DNA of 64,000 nucleotides from Sphingomonas sp. OK281 (GTDB lineage Bacteria; Pseudomonadota; Alphaproteobacteria; Sphingomonadales; Sphingomonadaceae): the NCBI RefSeq assembly GCF_900115295.1, contig NZ_FOVZ01000005.1:248001-312000 (forward strand), read 5' to 3'. A model generated the notes under the pieces. The model searched no databases and was not told where the DNA came from. It saw only the letters and a list, made by a program, of their open reading frames with translations. Positions within the stretch are counted from its first letter, which is position 1; each line of letters opens with the position of its first letter. The translations under genes were made by a program, and so were the position numbers. Shown here in pieces: positions 7,973 to 18,519 of this stretch.

Positions 7973-9484
7973 TTACCCCATCGTCGGAATGACGAAGCTC
8001 TGATCCACCACCGACCCCGCGGTGACGTCCGCCGCCGGCCAGCGCTGGGTCACCTTCTTCGTGCGCGTGTAGAAGCGGATGCCGTCCATGCCGTACTGGT
8101 CGAGGTCGCCGAAGCCCGAACGCTTCCACCCGCCGAAGCTGTGATACGCGACCGGCACCGGGATCGGCACGTTGATGCCGATCATGCCGATCTCGACGCT
8201 GCTCGCGAATTTCCGCGCGAAGTCGCCGTTGCGCGTGAAGATCGCGACGCCGTTGCCGTATTGATGGTTGGTCGGATACGACACCGCCTCCTCGAATGTC
8301 CTGGCGCGCATGATCTGGAGCACCGGCCCGAAAATCTCCTCCTGATAGCTCTGCATCTCGGGCGTCACGCGATCGAGCAACGTCGGCCCCATGAAATAGC
8401 CGTTCTCGTAGCCCTGCAACGTCAGCCCGCGCCCGTCGACGACCAACTCGGCACCCTCGTCGATAGCCATCTGGATATAGGCCTCGACCCGCGCCTTGTG
8501 CGCCGCGCCGATCACCGGCCCGTAATGCGCTTCAGGATCGGTCGGCACGCCGACGCGCAGATCGGCGATCGCCGCGATCAGTTTCCCACGCAGGCGTTCC
8601 GCGGTCTCCTCGCCGACCGGCACCACCACCGGCAGCGCCATGCAGCGCTCGCCTGCCGAGCCGTACGCAGCGCCGATGATGTCGGCGACCGCCTGGTCCA
8701 TGTCGGCGTCCGGCAAGATGATGCCGTGGTTCTTCGCGCCGCCCATGCACTGCACGCGCTTGCCGTTCGCGGCACCGCGGCCGTAGACATATTGCGCGAT
8801 GTCGGACGATCCGACGAAGCTGATCGCCCTGATGTCGGCATGGTCGAGGATCGCGTCAACCATCTCCTTGTCACCGTGGACGACGTTCAGGATACCCTTG
8901 GGCAGGCCCGCCTCGATCGCTAGTTCGGCGAGGCGCACCGGCACCGATGGATCGCGCTCGGACGGCTTGATGATGAACGCATTGCCGCAGGCGATCGCGG
9001 GCGCGCACATCCAGAGCGGGATCATCGCCGGGAAGTTGAACGGCGTGATGCCGGCGGCGATGCCGATCGGCTGGCGCATCGAATAGACGTCGATGCCGGG
9101 GCCGGCGCCTTCGGTGTATTCGCCCTTGAGCAGATGCGGGATGCCGCAGACGAACTCGACCACTTCGAGCCCGCGCTGGATGTCGCCCTTCGAATCGGCG
9201 ATCACCTTGCCGTGTTCGCGCGACAAAAGTTCGGCGAGTTCGTCCATGTGCGTCTCGATCAGTTCCTTGAACCGGAACATCACGCGGGCGCGGCGCTGCG
9301 GGTTGGTCGCGGCCCAGGCCGGTTGTGCCGCCTTCGCATTCGCGACCGCCTCGTCGAGTAGCGCGGCATCGCCCAGCGCGACCTTCGCCTGCACTTCGCC
9401 GAGCGCGGGATCGTAGACGTCGCCGAGCCGCGTGGGCGTCGCGGTCGAAGCCGTGCCGTCGATGAAGTGGTGGATCGTGCGCAT
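7973..9484 (-). CDS. mmsA: CoA-acylating methylmalonate-semialdehyde dehydrogenase
   Basis: 503-residue aldehyde dehydrogenase that oxidises methylmalonate or malonate semialdehyde to propionyl- or acetyl-CoA in valine, inositol and beta-alanine breakdown. Seen: the Asn loop GITPFNFPAMIPLWM, the catalytic Cys in GSAGERCMALP, and CMGGAKNHGIILPDAD, where the general-base Glu of ordinary aldehyde dehydrogenases is absent, as expected for the CoA-dependent MmsA subfamily. The start at 9484 faces a LysR gene across a 97-bp divergent intergenic region with inverted repeats, so LysR control is likely. Confidence 0.95.
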   Translation of the reverse strand: MRTIHHFIDGTASTATPTRLGDVYDPALGEVQAKVALGDAALLDEAVANAKAAQPAWAATNPQRRARVMFRFKELIETHMDELAELLSREHGKVIADSKGDIQRGLEVVEFVCGIPHLLKGEYTEGAGPGIDVYSMRQPIGIAAGITPFNFPAMIPLWMCAPAIACGNAFIIKPSERDPSVPVRLAELAIEAGLPKGILNVVHGDKEMVDAILDHADIRAISFVGSSDIAQYVYGRGAANGKRVQCMGGAKNHGIILPDADMDQAVADIIGAAYGSAGERCMALPVVVPVGEETAERLRGKLIAAIADLRVGVPTDPEAHYGPVIGAAHKARVEAYIQMAIDEGAELVVDGRGLTLQGYENGYFMGPTLLDRVTPEMQSYQEEIFGPVLQIMRARTFEEAVSYPTNHQYGNGVAIFTRNGDFARKFASSVEIGMIGINVPIPVPVAYHSFGGWKRSGFGDLDQYGMDGIRFYTRTKKVTQRWPAADVTAGSVVDQSFVIPTMG

Positions 9485-9492
9485 CGGGGATT

Positions 9493-9543
9493 CCTCATCC
9501 TTTGTTTATGAGGATGGGATAGCATCTGCGATTTTGCGCAGAT
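9493..9543. promoter_or_regulatory. Candidate LysR operator region between mmsA and the regulator
   Basis: Two inverted repeats lie in the divergent gap. One is CCTCAT (9493-9498) with ATGAGG (9508-9513). The other is a perfect 7-bp dyad ATCTGCG-N6-CGCAGAT at 9524-9543. The dyad spacing fits a dimeric LysR-type site. Binding is inferred from position only. Confidence 0.5.
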
Positions 9544-9581
9544 ATACGGGTAGGATGCGAAGTCGTTGTGCGTTTTTGTAG

Positions 9582-10463
9582 GTGCTGGACTGGGATGATC
9601 TGCGCATCTTCCTCGCCGTCGCGCGTAGCGGCAGCTTCGTCGCAAGCGGCCGCGCGCTCGGACTGAACCACACCACGCTCGCGCGTCGCCTGACCGCGCT
9701 CGAAAGCTCGATCGGCACGCGGCTGTTCGATCGCTCGCCGCGCGGCGTCCAGCCGACCAAGGCGGGGCTCGACCTGATCGAGCATGCCGAGCGGATCGAG
9801 GACGAGGTGCTGGCCGCGGGTCGCCGTATCGAGGGGCAGGACGGTGCGGTCTCCGGCGTCGTGCGGCTGTCGACGCCGGAAGCGTTCGGCACATATTTCA
9901 TCGCCCCGCGCGCGCATTTGCTCAACGCGGCGCATCCGCAGATCGAACTCGAACTCGCACCCGAATCGCGCACCGTGAACCTGTCGAAGCGCGAAGCCGA
10001 CATCGCGATCAGCCTGCATCGGCCTGACCAGGGCCGGTTGCAGGCGGCGCGCCTTGTCGATTACCGGATCGGCCTGTACGCATCCGAAGACTTGCTCGCA
10101 CGCGTCGGGCCGATCGAGACACTGGCGGCGCTGCGCTCGCAGCCGTTCATCTCGTATATCGAGGAGATGATCGACCTGCCCGAACTGCGTAACCTCGATC
10201 GCTCGCTCGCCAAGCGGTGCGTCTTCCGCTCCAGTTCGGTCGCGGCACAGATGGAGGCGGTCGCGTCGGGGCTCGGTTTCGGCCTGCTCCACTGTTTCGC
10301 GGTCGGTCCGCACATGCGGCTGGTGAGGGTGCTGCCCGACGCGGTCGAGGTCGTCCGGAGCTACTGGATGGTGCTCCATGCCGATCTCGCGCGGGTGCCA
10401 CGCATCCGCGCGGTCGCCGATTTCGTCGCGGAGCGAGTCCGCGCGGAAGCGGGAAGTTTCTGA
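9582..10463 (+). CDS. LysR-family transcriptional regulator
   Basis: 293-residue regulator with the N-terminal winged helix (LDWDDLRIFLAVARSGSFV, then LNHTTLARRLTALE) and a LysR substrate-binding domain from about residue 90. GTG at 9582 is taken as start because the conserved helix follows at once. It is divergent from mmsA and followed 30 bp later by a GMC oxidoreductase gene, so it probably regulates one or both. The effector is unknown. Confidence 0.9.
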   Translation: MLDWDDLRIFLAVARSGSFVASGRALGLNHTTLARRLTALESSIGTRLFDRSPRGVQPTKAGLDLIEHAERIEDEVLAAGRRIEGQDGAVSGVVRLSTPEAFGTYFIAPRAHLLNAAHPQIELELAPESRTVNLSKREADIAISLHRPDQGRLQAARLVDYRIGLYASEDLLARVGPIETLAALRSQPFISYIEEMIDLPELRNLDRSLAKRCVFRSSSVAAQMEAVASGLGFGLLHCFAVGPHMRLVRVLPDAVEVVRSYWMVLHADLARVPRIRAVADFVAERVRAEAGSF

Positions 10464-10493
10464 TACGGGCCGATAAAAGAGGAGAGGGGCGGG

Positions 10494-12119
10494 ATGACGG
10501 ACTTCGGCACGTACGACTATGTGGTCGTCGGCGCGGGGTCGGCCGGCTGCCTGCTCGCCAACCGTTTGTCCGCCGACCCGGCGAACCGCGTGCTGCTGCT
10601 CGAAGCCGGCGGTAAGGACGACTGGATCTGGTTTCACGTCCCCGCGGGCTATCTATTCGCGATCGGCAATCCGCGTGCGGACTGGATGTTCGAGACAGTC
10701 GCCGAAGCGGGGCTGGGCGGTCGCAGCCTCGCCTATTCGCGCGGCAAAGTCATCGGCGGATCGTCGTCGATTAACGCGATGATCTACATGCGGGGGCAGT
10801 CGGCCGACTATGACGGGTGGCGCGATCTGGGGCTCGCCGGGTGGGGCTGGGACGACGTCCTGCCGTATTTCCTGCGGCACGAGGATCACATCGCAGCCGA
10901 CGGCATACATCACCGTGCGGGCGGCGAATGGCGGGTCGAGCATCCGCGCGTCCGCTGGGACATCCTCGACGCGATCCGCGCGGCAGGTGCCGAAGCCGGC
11001 ATCGCGCCGATCGACGACTTCAACCGCGGCGACAATGCTGGCTCGGCGCATTTCCAGATTAACCAGCGGGCCGGACGGCGGGTCAGCGCGGCTAGCGCGT
11101 TCCTGAAGCCCGCGTTGAAACGGCCGAACCTGCGGCTCGAAACCGGCGTCGAGGTAGAGCGGATCGTCTTGGACGGTGCGCGTGCGACCGGCATCGTCTT
11201 TCGACGCGGCATCGATCGGTGGACGGTGCGGGCAGACCGCGAGATCATCCTGTCGGCGGGCGCGATCGGTTCGCCGAAAATCCTGCAACTCTCGGGGATC
11301 GGCGACCCTGCGGCATTGTCGGCGGCGGGCGTTCCGGTACTGCATGCGCTGTCCGGCGTCGGCGCCAATCTTCAGGACCATCTCCAGATCCGCCCGGTCT
11401 ATCAGGTCAGCGGCGTCCGTACGCTCAACACCGATTACGCCAACCTTTTCAGGCGCGTCGTAATGGGGCTCGATTACGTCGTCCGCAAACGCGGGCCGCT
11501 GACGATGGCACCGTCGCAGCTCGGCATGTTCGCGAAATCGTCGAGCGACTATGCGACCGCCAATCTCCAGTTTCACTTTCAGCCTCTGTCGCTCGACAAA
11601 TGGGGCGATGGAATGCACCGGTTCGGCGCGTTCACCGCCAGCGTCTGCAACCTGCGCCCGAGCAGTCGCGGCAGCGTGCGGCTCGCGAGCCCCGATCCGC
11701 ACGCGCCGCCGCTGATCGCGCCCGGCTATCTGTCGACCGACGAGGACCGCCGGGTCGCGGTCGATTCGCTCAGGCTGACGCGGCGGATCGTCGAGCAGGC
11801 GCCGCTCGCACGGTTCCGTCCGGTCGAGTTTCGGCCGGGTGCAGACGTGCAGACCGACGCCGCGTTGCTGACTGCCGCGGCGGCGCTCGGGACGACGATC
11901 TTCCACCCGGTCGGCACCACGGCGATGGGCCCCGACAGCGATCCGCAGGCGGTGCTCGACGCACGATTGCGGGTGCGCGGGATCACCAGATTGCGCGTCG
12001 TCGACGCCTCGGCGATGCCGCGGATCGTGTCGGGCAACACCAATTCGCCGACGATCATGCTCGCGGAGAAGGGCGCGGCGATGATTCTCGACGACGCCCG
12101 CTCAGCGCGCCGGGATTAA
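10494..12119 (+). CDS. GMC-family FAD oxidoreductase (choline dehydrogenase-like)
   Basis: 541-residue flavoprotein. FAD-binding motif VVVGAGSAGCLLANRLS near residue 10, GMC signature 1 in GKVIGGSSSINAMIYMRG, signature 2 SAGAIGSPKILQLSGIG, and the C-terminal active-site stretch IFHPVGTTAMG with SGNTNSPTIM (His and Asn pair). Members oxidise alcohols to aldehydes or acids. Located between a LysR gene and, convergently, the E2-like acyltransferase; the two stop codons overlap at 12116-12119. Its substrate cannot be assigned; choline is only one option. Confidence 0.9.
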   Translation: MTDFGTYDYVVVGAGSAGCLLANRLSADPANRVLLLEAGGKDDWIWFHVPAGYLFAIGNPRADWMFETVAEAGLGGRSLAYSRGKVIGGSSSINAMIYMRGQSADYDGWRDLGLAGWGWDDVLPYFLRHEDHIAADGIHHRAGGEWRVEHPRVRWDILDAIRAAGAEAGIAPIDDFNRGDNAGSAHFQINQRAGRRVSAASAFLKPALKRPNLRLETGVEVERIVLDGARATGIVFRRGIDRWTVRADREIILSAGAIGSPKILQLSGIGDPAALSAAGVPVLHALSGVGANLQDHLQIRPVYQVSGVRTLNTDYANLFRRVVMGLDYVVRKRGPLTMAPSQLGMFAKSSSDYATANLQFHFQPLSLDKWGDGMHRFGAFTASVCNLRPSSRGSVRLASPDPHAPPLIAPGYLSTDEDRRVAVDSLRLTRRIVEQAPLARFRPVEFRPGADVQTDAALLTAAAALGTTIFHPVGTTAMGPDSDPQAVLDARLRVRGITRLRVVDASAMPRIVSGNTNSPTIMLAEKGAAMILDDARSARRD

Positions 12120-12874
12120 GCCGGGACTAGGTCGCCGGCCAGCAGCGCCGCGCCGATCGCGCGCACGAACCGCGCCGCGTCTGCGCCGTTGATCACGCGG
12201 TGATCGTAGCTCAGCGATAGCGGCAGCATCTTGCGCCATCCGATGGCACCATCGCCGTCCGGATACGGCCGCAGCTGGATCGCGGTGGCGCCGAGGATCG
12301 CGACCTCGGGCACGTTGATCAGCGGCGTGAACGCGGTCCCGCCGATATGCCCGAGCGACGAGACCGTCATCGATCCCCCCGCCATGTCGGCCATCGAAAG
12401 ACCCTTTGCCTTCGCCTTGTCGGCCAGTTGCACGAGCTCGGCGGCGAGATCGGCGATCGGCCGCGTCGACGCATCGCGCAGCACCGGCACGACGAGCCCC
12501 TTGGGGGTGTCGACAGCCACGCCGATGTTGACGTATTTCTTGAGCACCAGCGACTTGCCGTCAGAGCTCAGCGACGCGTTGAAGGTCGGGAACTGCGCGA
12601 GGGCTTGGGCAAGCGCGCGAACGAGCAGGATGACCGGGGTCAGCTTCGCCTCCGGATGCGCGTCGTTCCAGGCCTTTCGATCCGCCTCGAGCTGCGTCAC
12701 GTCGACCTCGTCGTGATGCGTCACGTGCGGCACCGCGATCCAGTTGCGGCCGAGATGCGCGCCGGTCAGTTTCTGGATGCGCGACAGCGCCACCGTCTCG
12801 GTCTCGCCAAATTCGTTGAAGTCGTAGTCCGGAAAAGGGGCGAGCCCGGAAAGATGCGTGAGCATGTCGGTCAT
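12116..12874 (-). CDS. Stand-alone 2-oxoacid dehydrogenase E2 acyltransferase catalytic domain
   Basis: About 252 residues matching only the catalytic domain of dihydrolipoamide acyltransferases (IAVPHVTHHDEVDVTQLE, then VAVDTPKGLVVPVL). The active-site motif reads SYDHRVINGADAARF: His is present and Asn replaces the common Asp, a variant known in Azotobacter vinelandii E2p. No lipoyl domain and no peripheral-subunit-binding domain precede it, and no E1 or E3 gene is nearby. ATG at 12874 has AGGA nine bases upstream; the frame is open to 12928. It either borrows a lipoyl domain from another complex or has a different acyl-transfer role. Confidence 0.85.
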   Translation of the reverse strand: MTDMLTHLSGLAPFPDYDFNEFGETETVALSRIQKLTGAHLGRNWIAVPHVTHHDEVDVTQLEADRKAWNDAHPEAKLTPVILLVRALAQALAQFPTFNASLSSDGKSLVLKKYVNIGVAVDTPKGLVVPVLRDASTRPIADLAAELVQLADKAKAKGLSMADMAGGSMTVSSLGHIGGTAFTPLINVPEVAILGATAIQLRPYPDGDGAIGWRKMLPLSLSYDHRVINGADAARFVRAIGAALLAGDLVPA

Positions 12875-12980
12875 GGATGCGCGTTCCTGTGCAATGGCGT
12901 TGCGCCAGCCTACCAAGGAATTGTGCATCGTGACCGGGCGTGACCGGGCGTCGCCAAGCTAGCGCCGGGGCGATGCCGGG

Positions 12981-14038
12981 TTAGCAGATACCCCAGTCCG
13001 CGAGCCGCGCGGCGCCTTCGGTGGTCGGCGCGACCCGCCCGGGCGTACGCGACAGCCGCGGGGCGGGGGCGGCGTGCCACGCGCCGTCCACCATATCGCC
13101 ACGGTCCGCCATGTGCGCATGCGCGGGAACCTCGTCGAGGTCGAGCACCGGCGCGAAGCAGGTGTCGGTCCCCTCCAGCAGCGCGCACCATTCGTCGCGC
13201 GACCTGGTCACGAATACCGAAGCGAAAAGGCGCGTGGTTTCCGCCCAGCGCGCCGCATCCATCTGACTGGCGGCCAGTGCGGGTGAGAGCCCGAGCCGGT
13301 CGAGCAGTTTGGCATAAAATTTTGGCTCGATCGCGCCGACCGAGACATAGCGGCCGTCGGCGCAGGTGTAGCAGCGGTAGAAGGGCGCGGCGCCGCCGAG
13401 CATGTTGCGGTCGCGGTCCATCGATACGTGGCCGGCGGGAACCAGCCCTGCGAACATCGCCATCATCGAGTTGACGCCGTCGACGATCGCCGCGTCGACC
13501 ACTTGTCCGCGCCCCGATCGCGCACGTTCGAGCAGCGCGGCAAGAATCCCCGTCACGAGGAACATCGATCCGCCGCCGAAATCGCCGATCAGGTTCAACG
13601 GGGGCGGGGGAGGACTGCCGGACGTACCGATCGCCGCCAGGGCGCCGCTGACCGCGATGTAGTTGAGATCGTGGCCTGCGACCCGCGCCAGCGGTCCGGT
13701 CTGCCCCCAGCCGGTCATCCGTCCATAGACGAGCCGCGGATTGCGTTCGAGCATCGTGATCGGCCCGAGCCCGAGCCGCTCCATGACTCCCGGCCGCAAC
13801 CCCTCGATCACGACATCGGCGCGATCGGTAATCGCGAGCGCCCGGTCACGGCCTTCCGGCGTACGAATGTCCAGGGGTAGCAGCGCACGACCGCGGTCCA
13901 TCACCGGGTTGGGCCAGCCATTGCCCCCGACGCGCTCGATCCGCAGCACCTCGGCGCCGAGATCGGAAAGCAGCATCGCGGCATGCGGGCCAGGCCCGAT
14001 GCTGGCGAACTCAACGACGCGCAGGCCGGCAAGCGCGG

Positions 14039-14042
<4 letters not shown>
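12981..14042 (-). CDS. Alpha-methylacyl-CoA racemase-like CoA transferase family protein
   Basis: About 353 residues of the CaiB/Amacr family. The N-terminus reads ALAGLRVVEFASIGPGPHAAM. The racemase catalytic residues are recognisable: His in VAGHDLNYIAVSG and Asp in LIGDFGGGSM, which fit the His126/Asp156 pair of the Mycobacterium enzyme. It probably epimerises 2-methylacyl-CoA before beta-oxidation. The start is GTG at 14042, overlapping the thiolase stop by four bases (GTGA), so translation is coupled. It is the last gene of the beta-oxidation-like operon. Confidence 0.88.
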
Positions 14043-15192
<1,150 letters not shown>

Positions 15193-15193
<1 letters not shown>

Positions 15194-15993
15194 CAGACTG
15201 CTCCTGGGGAATCGGATCCGGGGAAATCGGGTTTGCGCTTTCCGAGATAGGCGGCGATCCCCTCGCGCCCTTCGGGTTTGCGCGCCTGTCCGGCGATGCT
15301 GCGCGCCTCCGCGTCGAGATGCGTTTCGAACGGCGTGACCTGCGCGTCGAGCAGCAGCCGCCGGGTCGCGCCGATCGCCGACGTCGCCGACGCGGCCAGT
15401 TCGTGCGCGAGCGCCAGCGCCTCGGTCGCCAGTGCACCCTCGGCAGTGACACGCGTGACCATGCCGATCGCCGCAGCCTCGTCCGCCTTCACACGCGTAT
15501 TGCGCAGGCAAAGCTCCTGCGCGCGTCGCAACCCGATCATCCGCGGCAACAGCCAACTCGTGCCGCCGTCGGGCGACATGCCGATCGCGGTGTAGGCGAG
15601 CCTGAAATGCGCCGAAGAGTCCGCAAGCGCGATATCACCGAGCAGCGCCAAGCCGATGCCCGCACCCGCGGCCGGTCCGTTGATCGCGGTGATCAGTGGC
15701 TTGTCCATCCGCGCAAGCCGCGCGATCGCAGCGTGGAGATAGGCGGTGATCTCCTTCAGCAATGTCGGCAGGCGTTCGCCTGCGTCGCCGAACGAAGCGA
15801 TGTCGCCGCCCGCACAGAAGAACCGTCCGTTGCCCGTCAATACGACGCAGCGTACGCCCGGATCCTCGTCACAGGCGATCGCCGCTTTCATCAGCGCGCG
15901 CGCCATCGGGATATCGATCGCGTTGGCGGATTCCGGGCGATCAAGCGTCAGCGTCGCGACCGCGCCGTCGTGCTCGACCCGGAGCCCGGTCAT
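15193..15993 (-). CDS. Enoyl-CoA hydratase/isomerase, PaaG-like
   Basis: 266-residue crotonase. The oxyanion region is FFCAGGDIASF and INGPAAGAGIGLALLGDIALAD. The first hydratase Glu position is not Glu (GLALLGD), and the second site reads IGMSPDGGTSWLLPRMIG, with Asp as in PaaG-type 1,2-epoxyphenylacetyl-CoA isomerases. An isomerase is therefore more likely than a hydratase. It is coupled to the downstream thiolase. A REPIN-like element separates it from the thiolase gene at 16109. Confidence 0.88.
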
Positions 15994-16016
15994 CGTGTCG
16001 CCATTCCGGCCGCTCC

Positions 16017-16094
16017 GTTTTCCTGCGAGCGGAAGAGCCCAAGGTTATGAGCGTCGTCTACCGTAACCCTGGATTCCTGCGTGCGCAGGAAAAC
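16017..16094. repeat. REPIN-like intergenic repeat
   Basis: Perfect 11-bp inverted arms GTTTTCCTGCG (16017-16027) and CGCAGGAAAAC (16084-16094) bound the element. The right half contains its own hairpin TTCCTGC-gtgc-GCAGGAA (16074-16091). It sits between the PaaG-like gene and the thiolase gene. Its arm layout matches the element at 7851-7907, although the sequence differs. Confidence 0.6.
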
Positions 16095-16108
16095 CGAAGA
16101 GGCGCTTG

Positions 16109-17299
16109 TCATGCGTGGATCAGTTCGACCGCGACCGCCGTCGCTTCGCCGCCACCGATGCAGAGCGCTGCGACGCCTTTGTTCAGACCACGCAGTTTCA
16201 GCGCGGCGACCAGCGTGGCGATGATCCGCGTACCGCTCGCGCCGATCGGATGGCCGAGCGCGGTCGCGCCGCCGTTGACGTTCAGTCTGTCGCGCGGGAT
16301 GCCGAGTTCGCGCATCGCGATCATCGCGACGGTCGCGAACGCCTCGTTCACCTCGAACAGGTCGACGTCCTCGACACTCCAGCCCGCGCGATCGAGCACT
16401 TTGCGGATCGCCGAGACGGGCGCGGTAGTGAACAGCGCCGGGGCATGCGCGTGCGCGGCAGTGGCGACGATCCGTGCCTCCTGCGACAGCCCGAACTTCT
16501 CCGCAACGCTCGCCCGCGTCAGCACCAGCGCAGCCGCACCGTCGGAGATCGACGCCGAGGTGGCGGCCGTGATCGTGCCGTCCTTGGCAAAGGCGGGGCG
16601 GAGGCCGGGGATCTTGTCCGGCTTGGCCTTCTCCGGCTGCTCGTCCTCGCTGACGATCACGTCGCCCCCGCGCGTCTTGACCGTGACCGGTACGACCTCG
16701 TCCGTGAAGCCGCCGCCGGTGACCGCGGCGCTGGCGCGCGTCAGGCTCTCGATCGCGAACGCGTCCTGGTCCTCGCGCGTGAACTGGTATTCGCACGCGG
16801 TATCCTCGGCGAAGGCACCCATCGGCTTGCCCTTTTCATAGGCATCCTCGAGGCCGTCCATCATCATCGAATCGGAGACGACGTCATGGCCGATCCGAGC
16901 GCCCGAGCGATGCTTGGCGAGGAGGAACGGTGCGTTGGTCATGCTCTCCATGCCGCCGGCGATCACGACGTCGACGGTGCCGGCCATCAGCGCCTCAGTC
17001 GCCATGATCGTCGCCTGCATGCCCGATCCGCACATCTTGTTGACGGTGGTCGCCTCGACCGAATTGGGCAGGCCGGCGCCAAGTGCCGCCTGCCGCGCGG
17101 GCGCCTGGCCGAGCCCGGCGGTCAGCACGCAGCCCATGTAGATGCGGTCGATGATCGCCGGATCGACCTTCGCGCGTTCGACCGCGGCGCGCACCGCGGT
17201 GGCGCCGAGCTCGACCGCCGTGACGCCGGACAACGCCCCCTGGAAGCCGCCCATCGGCGTGCGGGCATAGCTGGCGATGATGACGGGATCGGTGGACAT
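16109..17299 (-). CDS. Acetyl-CoA C-acyltransferase (thiolase)
   Basis: 396-residue thiolase with the nucleophile in NKMCGSGMQATIM, the His motif NVNGGATALGHPIGASG and the second Cys in AALCIGGGEATAV. ATG at 17299 (MSTDPVIIASYARTP) is the natural start; the frame extends open upstream to 17407 inside the preceding gene. It follows the acyl-CoA dehydrogenase by 19 bp and clearly shares its operon. The window thus has two thiolases in one cluster, perhaps with different chain-length preferences. Confidence 0.94.
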   Translation of the reverse strand: MSTDPVIIASYARTPMGGFQGALSGVTAVELGATAVRAAVERAKVDPAIIDRIYMGCVLTAGLGQAPARQAALGAGLPNSVEATTVNKMCGSGMQATIMATEALMAGTVDVVIAGGMESMTNAPFLLAKHRSGARIGHDVVSDSMMMDGLEDAYEKGKPMGAFAEDTACEYQFTREDQDAFAIESLTRASAAVTGGGFTDEVVPVTVKTRGGDVIVSEDEQPEKAKPDKIPGLRPAFAKDGTITAATSASISDGAAALVLTRASVAEKFGLSQEARIVATAAHAHAPALFTTAPVSAIRKVLDRAGWSVEDVDLFEVNEAFATVAMIAMRELGIPRDRLNVNGGATALGHPIGASGTRIIATLVAALKLRGLNKGVAALCIGGGEATAVAVELIHA

Positions 17300-17318
17300 G
17301 GTTCTTCCTTCGTGAAGT

Positions 17319-18446
17319 CTAGAGCGCGCGGGCGATGACCATCCGCTGGATATCGGACGTACCCTCGTAAATCTGGCAGACGCGGACATCGCGATAGATC
17401 TTCGCAAGTCCGTATTCCTCGAGATAGCCGTACCCGCCGAGCGTCTGGATCGCGCCCGAACAGATCGTCTCGGCCGCTTCCGACGCGAACAGCTTGGCCA
17501 TCGATGCTTCGGTCAGGCAGGGCTGACCGGCATCCTTAAGAGCGGCAGCGTGGAGCACCAACTGGCGACTTGCCTCCAGCTTCGACGCGAGGTCTGCGAG
17601 GCGGAAGCCGACCGCCTGATGTTCGATGATCGCTTGACCCATCGACTTGCGATCCTTGGCATAGGCGATCGCGATCTCGAGCGCGGCCTGCGCCATGCCG
17701 ACGCACTGCGCGGCGATACCGATGCGCCCGGCTTCGAGGTTCGACAGCGCGAGGCGATAGCCGCCACCTTCCTCGCCGAACAGCAGCGACTCGTCGAGAA
17801 ACAGGTCGTCGAACCGGATCGCGGCCGTGTCGGACGCGGCCTGGCCGAGCTTGTGCTCGACCTTGTCGACCGAATAGCCGGGGCTGTCGGTTGGCACGAG
17901 AAAGCCCGAGATGCCGCGCTTGCCCGCCGCCGGATCGGTGACCGCGAACACCATCGTCACGCCGGCGATCTTGCCCGAGGTAATGAACTGCTTGGCACCA
18001 TTGAGCCGCCAGCCACCCTCGACCCGAGTCGCGCGCGTCCGCATCGCCGACGCGTCGGAGCCGGCATCGGTCTCGGTCAGCGCGAATGCACCGATCATTC
18101 GGCCACCGATCAGGTCGGGCAGGAACCGCGCACGATGCGCGTCGGTGCCGTATTTCAGGATACCGGACACGAGCAGGCTGTTCTGGATCGATACGACCGT
18201 CGACAGCGCGCCATCCGCCGCCGCCAGCTCGATCAGTGCGAGTGCATAGGACACATAGTCCGCCCCGCCACCGCCAGCGTCTTCGGGTGCGGTCATCCCC
18301 ATCAGCCCGAGATCGGCCATCTCGACGAACAGTTCGGGTGGAAAGCCCTTGTTCGCCTCGAACGCGACGCTGTGGGGACGGATACGCTCCTGCGAGAACG
18401 AACGGATCGCGTCCTTGACCGCGGTTTGGGTGTCGGTAAGCATCAT
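17319..18446 (-). CDS. Acyl-CoA dehydrogenase
   Basis: 375-residue FAD enzyme that introduces the 2,3 double bond into acyl-CoA and passes electrons to ETF. Family stretches seen: FALTETDAGSDASAMRT, WRLNGAKQFITSG, and the catalytic-base region QIYEGTSDIQRMVIARAL, with Glu at the expected C-terminal position. It is the first gene of the minus-strand operon leading to two thiolases, an isomerase and a racemase. A TetR gene starts divergently 73 bp away, so repression relieved by acyl-CoA is plausible. Confidence 0.95.
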   Translation of the reverse strand: MMLTDTQTAVKDAIRSFSQERIRPHSVAFEANKGFPPELFVEMADLGLMGMTAPEDAGGGGADYVSYALALIELAAADGALSTVVSIQNSLLVSGILKYGTDAHRARFLPDLIGGRMIGAFALTETDAGSDASAMRTRATRVEGGWRLNGAKQFITSGKIAGVTMVFAVTDPAAGKRGISGFLVPTDSPGYSVDKVEHKLGQAASDTAAIRFDDLFLDESLLFGEEGGGYRLALSNLEAGRIGIAAQCVGMAQAALEIAIAYAKDRKSMGQAIIEHQAVGFRLADLASKLEASRQLVLHAAALKDAGQPCLTEASMAKLFASEAAETICSGAIQTLGGYGYLEEYGLAKIYRDVRVCQIYEGTSDIQRMVIARAL

Positions 18447-18519
18447 GGACGTACGATCCGGTATGGTAGTTACTGGCGAGTAGTTGCGCCCGATGCCGCC
18501 CTTGTGTCAAGATAAGCGC

